This document shows positions 47,079 to 56,030 of a DNA stretch of 64,000 bases, one piece after another. This stretch comes from Chengkuizengella sediminis (lineage in GTDB: Bacteria > Bacillota > Bacilli > Paenibacillales > KCTC-33759), in the NCBI RefSeq assembly GCF_010078385.1, contig NZ_SIJC01000007.1, positions 62,001 to 126,000 on the forward strand, written 5' to 3'. The stretch's first letter is position 1, and each line of letters opens with the position of its first letter. Under the pieces are notes generated by a model that saw only the letters and a list, made by a program, of their open reading frames with translations, did not search any database and was not told where the DNA came from. A program made the position numbers and the translations under genes.

Positions 47079-49154
47079 ATGAAGAAAAAAGTATTTTCTG
47101 TAATTTCAACAGCTTTATTATCGATCTCACTAATTGTTCCAACATTTTCTGGAGGTCAAGTTTCTGCTTCAACTAACGATATTGATACTGCAAGATATGG
47201 AGATGTCATAGACATTGGTTCTGAATTAAGACATCAATCCCAAGATTCCGACTTTTTACAAAAAGCTGAGGAGCAACTAAAAGAACAAACTGCTATCATT
47301 TCTGAAAATGAAGAAGATTCAAGTTCTGAAGAAGCTTCAGATGGTAACTTTACATTTAATGGGGGAACTAAATATTTCTTAAATAGAGATTTAAGTTTGA
47401 AAACATTTACATTAAGAAGTGTTGGCGATAACGTAGAAGTATGGGTTGCAGATGATCTTTCGTTCCCTGAGGGAGATAGTCGACCTGCTCATGTGGTTAC
47501 ACAAGAACAAGCGGATAAAATGAAAGATGAGTTTGAATTAACTATTTATCCTAAGGTAGTAGATTTCTTTGGTGATCCAGATACACTTACTGGTTCGAAT
47601 GCGGAATTACCAGGTCTTGTAGGTTTCCCAGAAGATTATTACTTATCTGAAGAAGGTAAAAATATTATTCTAGTAGACAATATTATTGATGAACAGTTCG
47701 AGGACCCATCCTATCCGTTTTTTGTAGCTGGATTTTTCTGGACAACGTTAGAACAATACATAGATCGCAATATTATAACAATCGATTCTGCAGATTGGGA
47801 GAATAGATTAGAAAGCACATTCTTTGGTACTGTTGCACATGAATATCAACATCTTATTCATAGTGATAAAGATAGGGATGAAACGAATTGGATTAATGAA
47901 GGAATGTCCGATTTCGCGGAGTATGTTGTAGGATATGGTCATCCAATGGGTCATGTGAATTACTTCCTTGATCACCCAGAAAATTCTCTAGTAGAATGGG
48001 ATGAGTATTATAATAGTGGCTCGCCTGAAACATTAGCTGATTATGGTCAAGCCTATTTGTTACAACTTTACTTAAGTGAACAATTTGGTAAGGAATTTGT
48101 ACAAGCTTTATTGAATGATGAAGCTAACGGAATTGAAAGTGTGAGCAATCAATTAGCTGCATTTGATACAGGAATTGAATTTGGTGAATTGTTCAAAAAC
48201 TTCAGTACTGCTTTAGCTATCGATAGTGACAAACCTGGAGATGGAAAATATGAATTTGAAAGTATTGATTTAAACATCAATTTTGAATCTGCTGCTCAAT
48301 TTGAGAAGGATGGAGTTCCGGCTTGGGGAGCTAACTATAAAGTGATTGAGATTGATGACAAAATACGTACGATTAACTTTGATGGTGTTGATTTCCTTCC
48401 TCAGAAATGGTTAACTGTTGCAGATCCATTAGGTTCTGACAATGAAGTATTATGGGCTAACGGAGGAGACGAAATTGATAACAGTATTATCATCACAGCC
48501 GATCTTACAGGTGTAGATGAAGCGACATTAACATTCGATAATTTCATTGATATTGAAGAGCAATGGGATTTTGGTATGGTTCAGGTTTCTGTAGATGAAG
48601 GTGCAACTTGGACTAGTTTAGCCAATGAAAATACTCGTTCCGATGTTGTAGAAGAAGGTTACCCGGCTATTAAAGAAAATCTACCTGGGTTTACAGGACA
48701 TTATGCAGATTGGCAACAAGAAACATTTGATTTATCTGCATATGCTGGACAAGAAGTTTGGGTATCATTCCGTTTCTTAACAGATTGGGGTTACAATGAT
48801 ACAGGTTGGTTCGTGGATAATATCTCTATCCCTGAAATCGGATTTACTCAAGATGGAAGTTCTTTAGATGGATTATATTCATTAAATGAACTAAAAGGTG
48901 AGTATGTAGAGTATGCTGTAACGTTTATCAACGAACGTAATGTAGGTAAAGATGGAAAGCATACAAAATATAAAGTCGTAGATGTTGATCCATTTAATGT
49001 GGAGGATGAAGATGCACTTGAATTACGTCAATTATTTAAAAATGGTACGAATTATATGATTATCTGGTATGCTCCAACAGGTGGAGAAAAAGGTGCTGTA
49101 GACTTCACTTATGAAATTATTACTAAGAGTCAAGGAAATCCAAAAGATAATTAA
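47079..49154 (+). CDS. Secreted zinc metalloprotease, immune inhibitor A-like (copy 2)
   Basis: 691 residues from the ATG at 47079, 7 bp after AGAGGAG. Signal peptide MKKKVFSVISTALLSISLIV, cleavage near VSA-S. The same architecture as copy 1, with zinc motif HEYQH at His254-His258. About 85-90 percent of residues are shared by eye, with differences concentrated in the N-terminal pro-region and around residues 170-240. Copy 2 has its own upstream region and terminator, so the copies can be regulated separately. Substrate unknown. Confidence 0.88.
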   Translation: MKKKVFSVISTALLSISLIVPTFSGGQVSASTNDIDTARYGDVIDIGSELRHQSQDSDFLQKAEEQLKEQTAIISENEEDSSSEEASDGNFTFNGGTKYFLNRDLSLKTFTLRSVGDNVEVWVADDLSFPEGDSRPAHVVTQEQADKMKDEFELTIYPKVVDFFGDPDTLTGSNAELPGLVGFPEDYYLSEEGKNIILVDNIIDEQFEDPSYPFFVAGFFWTTLEQYIDRNIITIDSADWENRLESTFFGTVAHEYQHLIHSDKDRDETNWINEGMSDFAEYVVGYGHPMGHVNYFLDHPENSLVEWDEYYNSGSPETLADYGQAYLLQLYLSEQFGKEFVQALLNDEANGIESVSNQLAAFDTGIEFGELFKNFSTALAIDSDKPGDGKYEFESIDLNINFESAAQFEKDGVPAWGANYKVIEIDDKIRTINFDGVDFLPQKWLTVADPLGSDNEVLWANGGDEIDNSIIITADLTGVDEATLTFDNFIDIEEQWDFGMVQVSVDEGATWTSLANENTRSDVVEEGYPAIKENLPGFTGHYADWQQETFDLSAYAGQEVWVSFRFLTDWGYNDTGWFVDNISIPEIGFTQDGSSLDGLYSLNELKGEYVEYAVTFINERNVGKDGKHTKYKVVDVDPFNVEDEDALELRQLFKNGTNYMIIWYAPTGGEKGAVDFTYEIITKSQGNPKDN

Positions 49155-49197
49155 AATGAGTATAGAAGTGTAAGAATATAATAGTATGATAGATGAG

Positions 49198-49246
49198 AAG
49201 GGATTGCCTAAAGGTCTTAAAACAGATCAACGGGCAATCCCTTTTT
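49198..49246 (+). terminator. Terminator after protease 2
   Basis: AAGGGATTGCC / GGCAATCCCTT, 11-bp stem, then TTTTCTCTT. Related in sequence to 38921-38971. Confidence 0.9.
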
Positions 49247-49426
49247 CTCTTACAAAATGCTATTAAATCAATAAATAATGATATGTAGAAAAAAGACATG
49301 TTATTTAAATTTGACAGTTATTTTATTTTTTAACAGAATCATGAGTGTGTTAATATATGGGGACAAGATACGTAGTTTCGTCATTAGTTTAAATGATGTT
49401 ATGAATGAAAGTAGTGATTCTTTAAA

Positions 49427-49594
49427 ATGAAATTCAGTGTTTTCTTGTTCATTCTCGGTATATTAACGATGTTTTTGAGTCTTTTAATTGGAGTTATGTC
49501 ATTCATTTCAGGGGATTTTATGGTTATGTGTTATTTCGGGTTTCTGAATGGAGCTTTAGCTGTTGGTATTGCTGAGTTACTGCAGAGGAAGTAG
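49427..49594 (+). CDS. Small membrane protein, 55 residues
   Basis: Open frame MKFSVFLFILGILTMFLSLL, then IGVMSFISGDFMVMCYFG, FLNGALAVGIAELLQRK and a stop. Two hydrophobic helices (about 3-28 and 33-50) and a short basic end, with codon use like the neighbours. The ribosome site (GAAAGTAG) is weak. It ends 23 bp before the lyase gene, so co-transcription is likely. No family recognised. Confidence 0.55.
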   Translation: MKFSVFLFILGILTMFLSLLIGVMSFISGDFMVMCYFGFLNGALAVGIAELLQRK

Positions 49595-49617
49595 ATACTT
49601 TGAAAGGGGTTATATTA

Positions 49618-50715
49618 ATGAGTCAAAGTAATACTCTAGTTGAAGCATTTAAACAGACCAATTATCAACTTAATGGTCATGGGAAAAGAAATATCCAGAT
49701 ATTAAAAGAAGCAATAACTGAATTGGATGGTTTACAAGAAAGTGATATGTATGGTCAGGGGAAGATCATAGAAGATTTTCAAGCAAAGATGGCTGATTAT
49801 TTAGGAAAAGAATCGGCAGTATTTTTCCCAAGTGGAACGATGGCACAGCAGATAGCATTAAGAATTTGGTGTGATAAAAAAGTACTAAAAAAAGTGGCTT
49901 ATCACCCTTTGTCTCATTTAGAAATTCATGAAGAAGATGGGTTGAAAAAGCTGCATCATATTGAATCCGTATTGCTTGCTGATAAAACAAGATTGATTGA
50001 ACTGGAAGATGTGTTAAACATAGAAGAGGATGTAGCTTGCATATTACTTGAATTACCTCAACGTGAGATTGGTGGTCAATTACCTGATTTTAAAACGCTT
50101 GAAGATATATCTGGATATTGTCGTGATAAAGGCATTAAGTTGCATTTAGATGGAGCAAGACTTTTTGAGATATTACCATATTATAAAAAGTCAGCAGTTG
50201 AAATATGTAATCTTTTTGATAGTGTTTATATCTCATTTTATAAAGGGATTGGAGGAATTGCAGGGGCTATACTTGCTGGGGATCCATCATTTATTGAAGT
50301 ATCAAAGGTATGGAAAAGAAGGCATGGTGGAGATTTAATTAGTTTATATCCCTATATAGTAAGCTCTGAATATTATCTTGATCAGAGATTACCTAAAATG
50401 AATCAGTACTATGAATACGCGATAGAAGTAGCTGAATTGTTCAATCAATGTCGTTCTGTTTCAACCCTACCTATTCAACCTGTTTCTAATATGTTTCATG
50501 TGTACTTTAATATTTCCAAAGATAAATTAGAACCTATACTTACAGCTATTTATAAAAAAACTGGGATTGGTCTCACAAGTTATGTAGTAGAAAAAAGTGA
50601 ACAAAGTTGTTATTGTGAGATAAATATTGGAGATCAAGTTACTAAGATTCCAAAAGGGAAATTGACAAAAGGATTTCAGATGTTAGATGAAAGTATGAAA
50701 AATCTTAAGTACTAA
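49618..50715 (+). CDS. PLP-dependent beta-eliminating lyase, threonine aldolase-like
   Basis: 365 residues from the ATG at 49618, 8 bp after AAAGGGG. Fold type I aminotransferase-like: FPSGTMAQQIALRIW (PLP phosphate site), LHLDGARLFE with the PLP-stacking/Asp region, and SFYKGIGGIAGA carrying the Schiff-base lysine. The family cleaves L-threonine or allo-threonine to glycine and acetaldehyde. The YPLSHLEIHE segment differs from standard LtaE, so the substrate may be another beta-hydroxy amino acid. Confidence 0.85.
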   Translation: MSQSNTLVEAFKQTNYQLNGHGKRNIQILKEAITELDGLQESDMYGQGKIIEDFQAKMADYLGKESAVFFPSGTMAQQIALRIWCDKKVLKKVAYHPLSHLEIHEEDGLKKLHHIESVLLADKTRLIELEDVLNIEEDVACILLELPQREIGGQLPDFKTLEDISGYCRDKGIKLHLDGARLFEILPYYKKSAVEICNLFDSVYISFYKGIGGIAGAILAGDPSFIEVSKVWKRRHGGDLISLYPYIVSSEYYLDQRLPKMNQYYEYAIEVAELFNQCRSVSTLPIQPVSNMFHVYFNISKDKLEPILTAIYKKTGIGLTSYVVEKSEQSCYCEINIGDQVTKIPKGKLTKGFQMLDESMKNLKY

Positions 50716-50741
50716 ATAATATATTTGAATAGTTTAATGAG

Positions 50742-50769
50742 ACTCAAGCTAGAATGCTTGAGTTTTTTC
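50742..50769 (+). terminator. Terminator after the lyase gene
   Basis: ACTCAAGC / GCTTGAGT, 8-bp perfect stem, followed by TTTTTTC. Confidence 0.92.
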
Positions 50770-50908
50770 TTTGAAAAACATTGATATCTATTTAATATTT
50801 AACAAGATTTTATTGAAAGATAACATAATTAGGGTTTCTATTTCATTCCCATTTAACACACTCACAGTACATTAAGAAAGGGTTGAATAAGTGGGGAGGA
50901 AATGACAA

Positions 50909-52696
50909 ATGATGAATTGGAAGAAAACATTTTTATCTGTTAGTTTAGTTAGTTCTTTGGTCGTTAGTAGTTTTGGAGGAATTTCTAAGGGAAGCAGTAC
51001 AGCAGAAGCAGCTTCAAAAAAAGAAGAATTGAAAAATATTATATTTATGGTTGGAGATGGAATGGGTGTGCCATACATGACTGCACTTCGTTATTGGCAT
51101 GACGATCCAAGCACAACCGAATATGAAAAAACAGCATTTGATCCTTATTTAGTAGGATTGCAAACGACCTATCCAATAGATGAGGAACATAATATAACAG
51201 ATTCAGCATCAGCTGCTACAGCCATGTCTGGAGGAGTAAAAACATATAATGGAGCTATAGCTTTAGATAACGATAAATCAGAAGTGAAAACAGTACTTGA
51301 GCAGGCAAAAGAAAATGGAATGTCTACAGGTTTAGTTGCAACTTCACAAATTAATCATGCCACACCTGCTGCTTATGCTTCACATGATGAATCTCGTAAA
51401 AATTATGATCAAATTGCAGATGACTACTATGATGATTTAATAGATGGAAAGCATAAAATTGATGTGATTCTTGGTGGAGGTACTTCATATTTTGTACGTG
51501 AAGACCGTAATATTGCTGAGTTATTCGAAGCAGATGGTTATAGTTATGTTACTTCTCGAAATGAGCTTTTAAATGATAACAATGATCAGATCTTAGGATT
51601 ATTTGCACCTAAAGGCATGGACAAAATGATTGATCGTGCCGAAGATATCCCCTCTTTAAGAGAGATGACTAAAGCAGCAATTGATAGATTAAGTGAAGAT
51701 CAAGATGGTTTCTTTTTAATGATTGAAGGGAGTCAGATTGATTGGGCTGGACATGATAATGATACTATCGCTGCGATGAGTGAAATGATAGATTTTGAAG
51801 AAGCATTTAAAGAGGTTATTGATTTTGCAAAACAAGATGGTGAAACGCTTGTTGTTGTGACTGCAGATCATTCTACTGGTGGATTTTCTATTGGAGCAGA
51901 TGGCGTGTATAACTTCTTCATTGATCCAATTAAAGCAGCAAAAAGAACACCTGATTTTATGGCAAATGAGATTATAAATGAAGCGGACATTGAAGAAACA
52001 TTAAACGAATTCATTGAGTTAGAATTAACACTAGAAGAGATTCAATCGGTTAAAGATGCAGCAGAAGTTGATGAAGAAGAAAGATACTCAGAGATTGATA
52101 ATGCAATAGAAGATATTTTTAATAAACGTTCTTTATCTGGTTGGACAACTGACGGACACACAGGGGAAGAAGTACCCGTATATGCTTTCGGTCCAGAAAA
52201 AGATCGTTTTGTAGGATTAATTGACAACACTGACAATGCAAAAAGAATATTCGAATTGTTGCAAAGAGATTCAGTGGAAAATAGTGATAGTACTGAATCG
52301 GCTGCAATTGAAGATTTAACTGCAAAAAGAATTCTACCAATAGATACAGAGGATAAGTTAAAACTAGATCAAAAAATTACTCGTGGTGAAGTTGCATTAC
52401 TTTTACAACGTGCTTTAGATTTAGAAGTTTCTGATAATAAGGCAGTTTTTAAAGACGTAAGTGAATCACATCCATATGCAGAAGCAATTGCTGCAGTAAC
52501 AGAGGCGGGGATTTTCCAAGGTTATGGAAATGGTGAATTTGGAGTAAATGAAAAGCTGACAAATGAGCAGCTGATCGTTGTTTTTGAAAAAGCATTCCAA
52601 AAAGATATTTCTAATGAAGAGTTAGAAGATGATCCAAAACACAAAGTGTCTATAATAGAATTTGCAGTAGCTTTATCTAATGTTTTAGACATCTAA
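50909..52696 (+). CDS. Secreted alkaline phosphatase with SLH domains
   Basis: 595 residues. Signal peptide to about AEA (residue 34). PhoA-type catalytic domain: MVGDGMGVPYM (metal Asp), TDSASAATAMSGG with nucleophile Ser99, IEGSQIDWAGHDND, VTADHSTGGF and DGHTGEEVPV (metal ligands). After residue 470, two S-layer homology repeats (AIEDLTAKRILPID, ITRGEVALLLQRAL; ESHPYAEAIAAVTEAGIFQG) anchor it to the cell wall polymer. The role is to release phosphate from organic esters outside the cell. I looked for Pho boxes upstream and found none with correct spacing. Confidence 0.94.
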   Translation: MMNWKKTFLSVSLVSSLVVSSFGGISKGSSTAEAASKKEELKNIIFMVGDGMGVPYMTALRYWHDDPSTTEYEKTAFDPYLVGLQTTYPIDEEHNITDSASAATAMSGGVKTYNGAIALDNDKSEVKTVLEQAKENGMSTGLVATSQINHATPAAYASHDESRKNYDQIADDYYDDLIDGKHKIDVILGGGTSYFVREDRNIAELFEADGYSYVTSRNELLNDNNDQILGLFAPKGMDKMIDRAEDIPSLREMTKAAIDRLSEDQDGFFLMIEGSQIDWAGHDNDTIAAMSEMIDFEEAFKEVIDFAKQDGETLVVVTADHSTGGFSIGADGVYNFFIDPIKAAKRTPDFMANEIINEADIEETLNEFIELELTLEEIQSVKDAAEVDEEERYSEIDNAIEDIFNKRSLSGWTTDGHTGEEVPVYAFGPEKDRFVGLIDNTDNAKRIFELLQRDSVENSDSTESAAIEDLTAKRILPIDTEDKLKLDQKITRGEVALLLQRALDLEVSDNKAVFKDVSESHPYAEAIAAVTEAGIFQGYGNGEFGVNEKLTNEQLIVVFEKAFQKDISNEELEDDPKHKVSIIEFAVALSNVLDI

Positions 52697-52746
52697 GTTC
52701 ACAAACTATGAAATAAATAAAATAAATATGATTTTTGAAAATTAGC

Positions 52747-52778
52747 AGACTTACTTGAAAAAGTGAGTCTAGTTTTTT
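52747..52778 (+). terminator. Terminator after the phosphatase gene
   Basis: AGACTTACTT / AAGTGAGTCT stem with GAAA loop and a T-run. Confidence 0.85.
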
Positions 52779-52836
52779 GCTTTGTCTTCATCTTAAGGCT
52801 TATGAATCAACAAGTTTTTCTTCTTTTTTCTAGGGG

Positions 52837-52879
52837 TGTGATTTATGTCACAATTCCTTATTTCAGCACCTACTATAAT
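52837..52879 (+). promoter_or_regulatory. Fnr-dependent promoter of narK
   Basis: Perfect Fnr/Crp-type site TGTGA-TTTATG-TCACA (52837-52852) and a consensus -10 TATAAT (52874-52879). Taking transcription start 7 bp after the -10 (about 52886), the site centre lies at -41.5, the classic class II activator position. No -35 hexamer is present, as expected for an activated promoter. B. subtilis narK is also driven by Fnr. Confidence 0.88.
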
Positions 52880-52959
52880 CATTTATAAACATGAAGTATT
52901 CTTATCAAGGTGCTAAGGAATAATCACTTATGAAGAAATCACGAAGGAAGGATATCTAA

Positions 52960-54123
52960 ATGACCACTTTATCAATCACAAATAGACCAACATTTCAATT
53001 ATCATTACAAACATTTAGTCTAGTTTCTAGTTTTATGGTATGGGTAATCTTATCATCCTTAATGCCATTTATTTCCCAAGATTTAAATCTGACCGCCACA
53101 CAAATTACATGGATCACCTCGGCCCCAGTAATATCAGGGTCTTTACTTAGAATACCAATGGGATACTATACTGGTAAATTTGGAGCAAGTAAAGTTTTTA
53201 TCTTTAATTTTATTGCTTTAATAATCCCGGTTTATTTAATCAGCACCTCTACATCTTTTATTGCTTTATTTTCATTAGGTTTATTGATTGGGATTAGCGG
53301 AGCTACATTTTCCATCGGTGTTACTTCATTGCCAAAATATTATGCTAAAGAAAAACATGGTTTTGTGAATGGCATCTTTGGATTGGGGAATATTGGAACA
53401 GCCTTTACATCTTTCCTTGCACCGGTTTTAGCCAATTTACTTGGATGGAGACTCACCATTCAGTTGTATTTAATTCTAATTATTTTCATGATCTTTATTC
53501 ATTTTTTCTTTGCAGATAAAACAGAACAAACGACCACTGAAAAATTTATAAATCCTATAAATTTTTTGCGAAAAAATAAAAATATATTCGTTATATCACT
53601 CTTTTATTTTCTAACATTTGGAACGTTCGTTACATTTACTGTGATGCTGCCTACTTTATTAGTTTCAGTATTTGAATTATCCGAAGTGGATGCAGGTTTA
53701 ATTACAGCTATTTTTATTATTATTGCAACCTTGATACGTCCAGTTGGCGGGATTTTAGGAGATAAATTTAATCCGTATTTCCTTCTAGTCATCGTATTTA
53801 CAACGATTGGCCTTTCAAGCTTACTATTATCTTTAGTTAATGAGTACAACATTTTTATTATTGCGATTATGATTTTATCTTTAAGCTCAGGAATAGGAAA
53901 TGGGGTTGTATTTAAGGTTGTACCTATGGTTGCAACCACACAAACAGGAGTTGCAAACGGCATTGTTGCAGCTACGGGAAGCTTTGGAGGTTTTATTCCT
54001 CCTTTAGTTATTGGTTTTATCATAGGTGCAACAAACAGCTATACAATCGGTTTTATTTTGTTTAGTATTCTTTCTGCAGTTTGTCTAATTATAATTCTAT
54101 CAAAATATAATATTGAAAACTAA
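52960..54123 (+). CDS. narK: Nitrate/nitrite transporter NarK (MFS)
   Basis: 387 residues, twelve membrane helices. The nitrate signature regions GATFSIGVTSLPKYYAKEKHG (helix 5 region) and SSGIGNGVVFKVVP (helix 11) are close to B. subtilis NarK, as is the N-terminus FQLSLQTFSLVSSFMVWV. The role is nitrite extrusion or nitrate uptake during anaerobic respiration. ATG behind GAAGGAAGG. The upstream Fnr box supports this. No nitrate reductase gene is in the window. Confidence 0.93.
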   Translation: MTTLSITNRPTFQLSLQTFSLVSSFMVWVILSSLMPFISQDLNLTATQITWITSAPVISGSLLRIPMGYYTGKFGASKVFIFNFIALIIPVYLISTSTSFIALFSLGLLIGISGATFSIGVTSLPKYYAKEKHGFVNGIFGLGNIGTAFTSFLAPVLANLLGWRLTIQLYLILIIFMIFIHFFFADKTEQTTTEKFINPINFLRKNKNIFVISLFYFLTFGTFVTFTVMLPTLLVSVFELSEVDAGLITAIFIIIATLIRPVGGILGDKFNPYFLLVIVFTTIGLSSLLLSLVNEYNIFIIAIMILSLSSGIGNGVVFKVVPMVATTQTGVANGIVAATGSFGGFIPPLVIGFIIGATNSYTIGFILFSILSAVCLIIILSKYNIEN

Positions 54124-54135
54124 GGAGGCATCCCC

Positions 54136-54666
54136 ATGAATAAGACACTATTGGATGAAGTGATTGAACATAACAGATCATTTGTTGATGATCATCGTTA
54201 TAAACAAATTATAATTGATAAAAAAATCCATAAAAAAACGGTCGTCATTTCTTGTATGGATGCTAGATTAATAGAATTGTTGCCAGGAGCATTAAATATG
54301 AAAAATAGCGACTATGTTTCTATCACTACAGCAGGCGCGATGATCAATGATCCGTATGATTCAGTAATGAAGAGTTTAATTGTAGCCCTTCATAAATTTG
54401 AGATTAACGAAGTCTTTATTGTAGGACATACAGATTGTGGGATGAACTGTTTAAAAACAAAAGATATCATTGGGGAATTACATCCATTGGACGATGAACA
54501 TTCTAAATGGCTTGATGGCTTTGATGATTATCAAAAAAATGTTTTGCATTCTATAAATATAATTGAAAATCATGAGTTAGTTCCTGATCACATTGCCGTT
54601 CATGGGTTATTAATTCATTCAGGTACAGATGAGCTTGAGTTAATCAAAAATGGTTATCTATTTTAA
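54136..54666 (+). CDS. Beta-class carbonic anhydrase
   Basis: 176 residues. Zinc ligands are in SCMDARL (CxDxR, Cys and Asp) and GHTDCGM (HxxC). VISCMDARLIELLPGAL and ITTAGAMI follow the pattern of small beta-carbonic anhydrases. Converts CO2 and bicarbonate. It starts 12 bp after narK with AAGGAGG, so it belongs to the Fnr-controlled transcript. Such pairing is unusual. Confidence 0.92.
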   Translation: MNKTLLDEVIEHNRSFVDDHRYKQIIIDKKIHKKTVVISCMDARLIELLPGALNMKNSDYVSITTAGAMINDPYDSVMKSLIVALHKFEINEVFIVGHTDCGMNCLKTKDIIGELHPLDDEHSKWLDGFDDYQKNVLHSINIIENHELVPDHIAVHGLLIHSGTDELELIKNGYLF

Positions 54667-54764
54667 CTTATTCAAAAAAACGATGTATTGTAATCTATTT
54701 AACAGATACTTTCCTTTAGTAAGTATTATAATGATCACATATTCAAATAAGGGAGAGATACCAA

Positions 54765-55082
54765 ATGGAAAGAATTCAAACATTAGAACAATTTCAAGAA
54801 CAAATTAGCAATGATAAATTTACAGTGATGAAGTTTGATACGAATTGGTGCCTAGATTGTAAAAACCTTGATCTATTTATCGATCCGATTGTTGAAGAAC
54901 ATTCAGATAAACAATTCTTAGCTGTTGACGCAGAGAAGTTCCAGGACTTATCAGAAAAATATGAGGTAAGAGGGATCCCAAGTTTATTAGTATACAAAAA
55001 TGGGGAGAAAATAGCTCATTTACACAGTAAGTTTGCAAAAACGCCTAATCAGATTAGAGAGTACCTTAATGAGTTGAAATAA
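54765..55082 (+). CDS. Thioredoxin-like protein
   Basis: 105 residues, thioredoxin fold with active site WCLDC (residues 28-32, CxxC), unusual compared with WCGPC. Cis-proline region GIPSLLVYKNGEK. Similar to YtpP-type thioredoxins of Bacillales. Separate ribosome site (GGGAGAG). Likely a cytoplasmic disulfide reductase. Partner unknown. Confidence 0.88.
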   Translation: MERIQTLEQFQEQISNDKFTVMKFDTNWCLDCKNLDLFIDPIVEEHSDKQFLAVDAEKFQDLSEKYEVRGIPSLLVYKNGEKIAHLHSKFAKTPNQIREYLNELK

Positions 55083-55094
55083 ATACTAATTTTG

Positions 55095-55126
55095 AAAAGC
55101 CATTGGACATTGTCTGACGGCTTTAT
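55095..55126. terminator. Hairpin between thioredoxin-like and DUF2935 genes
   Basis: AAAAGCC / GGCTTT(A) stem with a long inner loop. It reaches into the stop region of the minus-strand gene. Possible bidirectional terminator. Confidence 0.5.
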
Positions 55127-55962
55127 CCATTTTCCTCCTGGAATGATGGTTTCGTTAATGGACAATTTTCGATTTTATAAATGTCAGGATTATATGCAGC
55201 TAGTTTACGTAGGAAATAACATGATTCAGGGAAATGGTGTTCTATGAAACGAAGTGTTGACCTGTTTAAAACTTCACTGTCTTTATACATCTCAACTAGT
55301 TTTTCTACTAAACCATATAATGAAACAACAGATTCAGATACTTCTTTGGCAAACGCTCTTTGAACTGGGAAACCAGGTGCAGTAAATATTAAATAACCTC
55401 TAATTTGACGATTTTTTAGTATATGTGCGAGAAATTTCTTTTCTGATTCCTCAGCTTCTTTTATTAGAAGGGTTTCTACGGGGTCCATGATGTCTATAAA
55501 TAAATGTGCGTGTCCTAGGTGATCGTCTAACCAAAGTTCCATTAAATCTACTAATGATAAAGGGGGTGGGGTTTCACCTCTCATGGCATAAGATAATATT
55601 CTAAGGTATTCTCTGTTTTCGCTTAGTGTCCCATTTAAGTACGTTGGCCACATATTTAAATTCACTTTGTTTTGTAGTCTTAAATGTTGAATATATCCTT
55701 CAAATTTATAATAACCTTCTGCAACAGGATAAACTTCGGAAGCAAAATTTTTCATTTCAGGAGAGGAATAAGAGAGTTCTGGATTTATAGAATCCAGTTT
55801 TTTTCTTAACGAACGAAAGGCATGGATATATTGAGAAGCAATTCCTATCCATTTTTGCTCAGATGGGGCTAAAAAATCGTGAATGAAATGAGCATGGTCT
55901 TCTAATACTTCCAGCCAAAATTGATGCTCTTCCCATGCAGTTAGTTGATTTTGATTGTTCAT
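55123..55962 (-). CDS. DUF2935-family protein
   Basis: 279 residues, all helical. It consists of two similar four-helix halves: EEHQFWLEVLEDHAHFIHDFL at the N-terminus and DLMELWLDDHLGHAHLFIDIMDP in the middle. The repeated E..FW...... HA.F pattern with His and Glu could bind metal. The family is common in spore formers and its function is unknown. RBS on the minus strand GGGGGAA. It follows the oxalate decarboxylase gene on the same strand. Confidence 0.87.
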   Translation of the reverse strand: MNNQNQLTAWEEHQFWLEVLEDHAHFIHDFLAPSEQKWIGIASQYIHAFRSLRKKLDSINPELSYSSPEMKNFASEVYPVAEGYYKFEGYIQHLRLQNKVNLNMWPTYLNGTLSENREYLRILSYAMRGETPPPLSLVDLMELWLDDHLGHAHLFIDIMDPVETLLIKEAEESEKKFLAHILKNRQIRGYLIFTAPGFPVQRAFAKEVSESVVSLYGLVEKLVEMYKDSEVLNRSTLRFIEHHFPESCYFLRKLAAYNPDIYKIENCPLTKPSFQEENG

Positions 55963-56030
55963 TTTAAGTTCCCCCCTATTTTTATCTCAATTTAATAATA
56001 TGCATACATTAGGAGTTTAAGATGTATACT

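Noticed and set aside
50770-50905. Pho box upstream of the alkaline phosphatase gene
   Set aside because: TTTAACA-like hexamers occur but not with the 11-bp spacing of PhoP sites.
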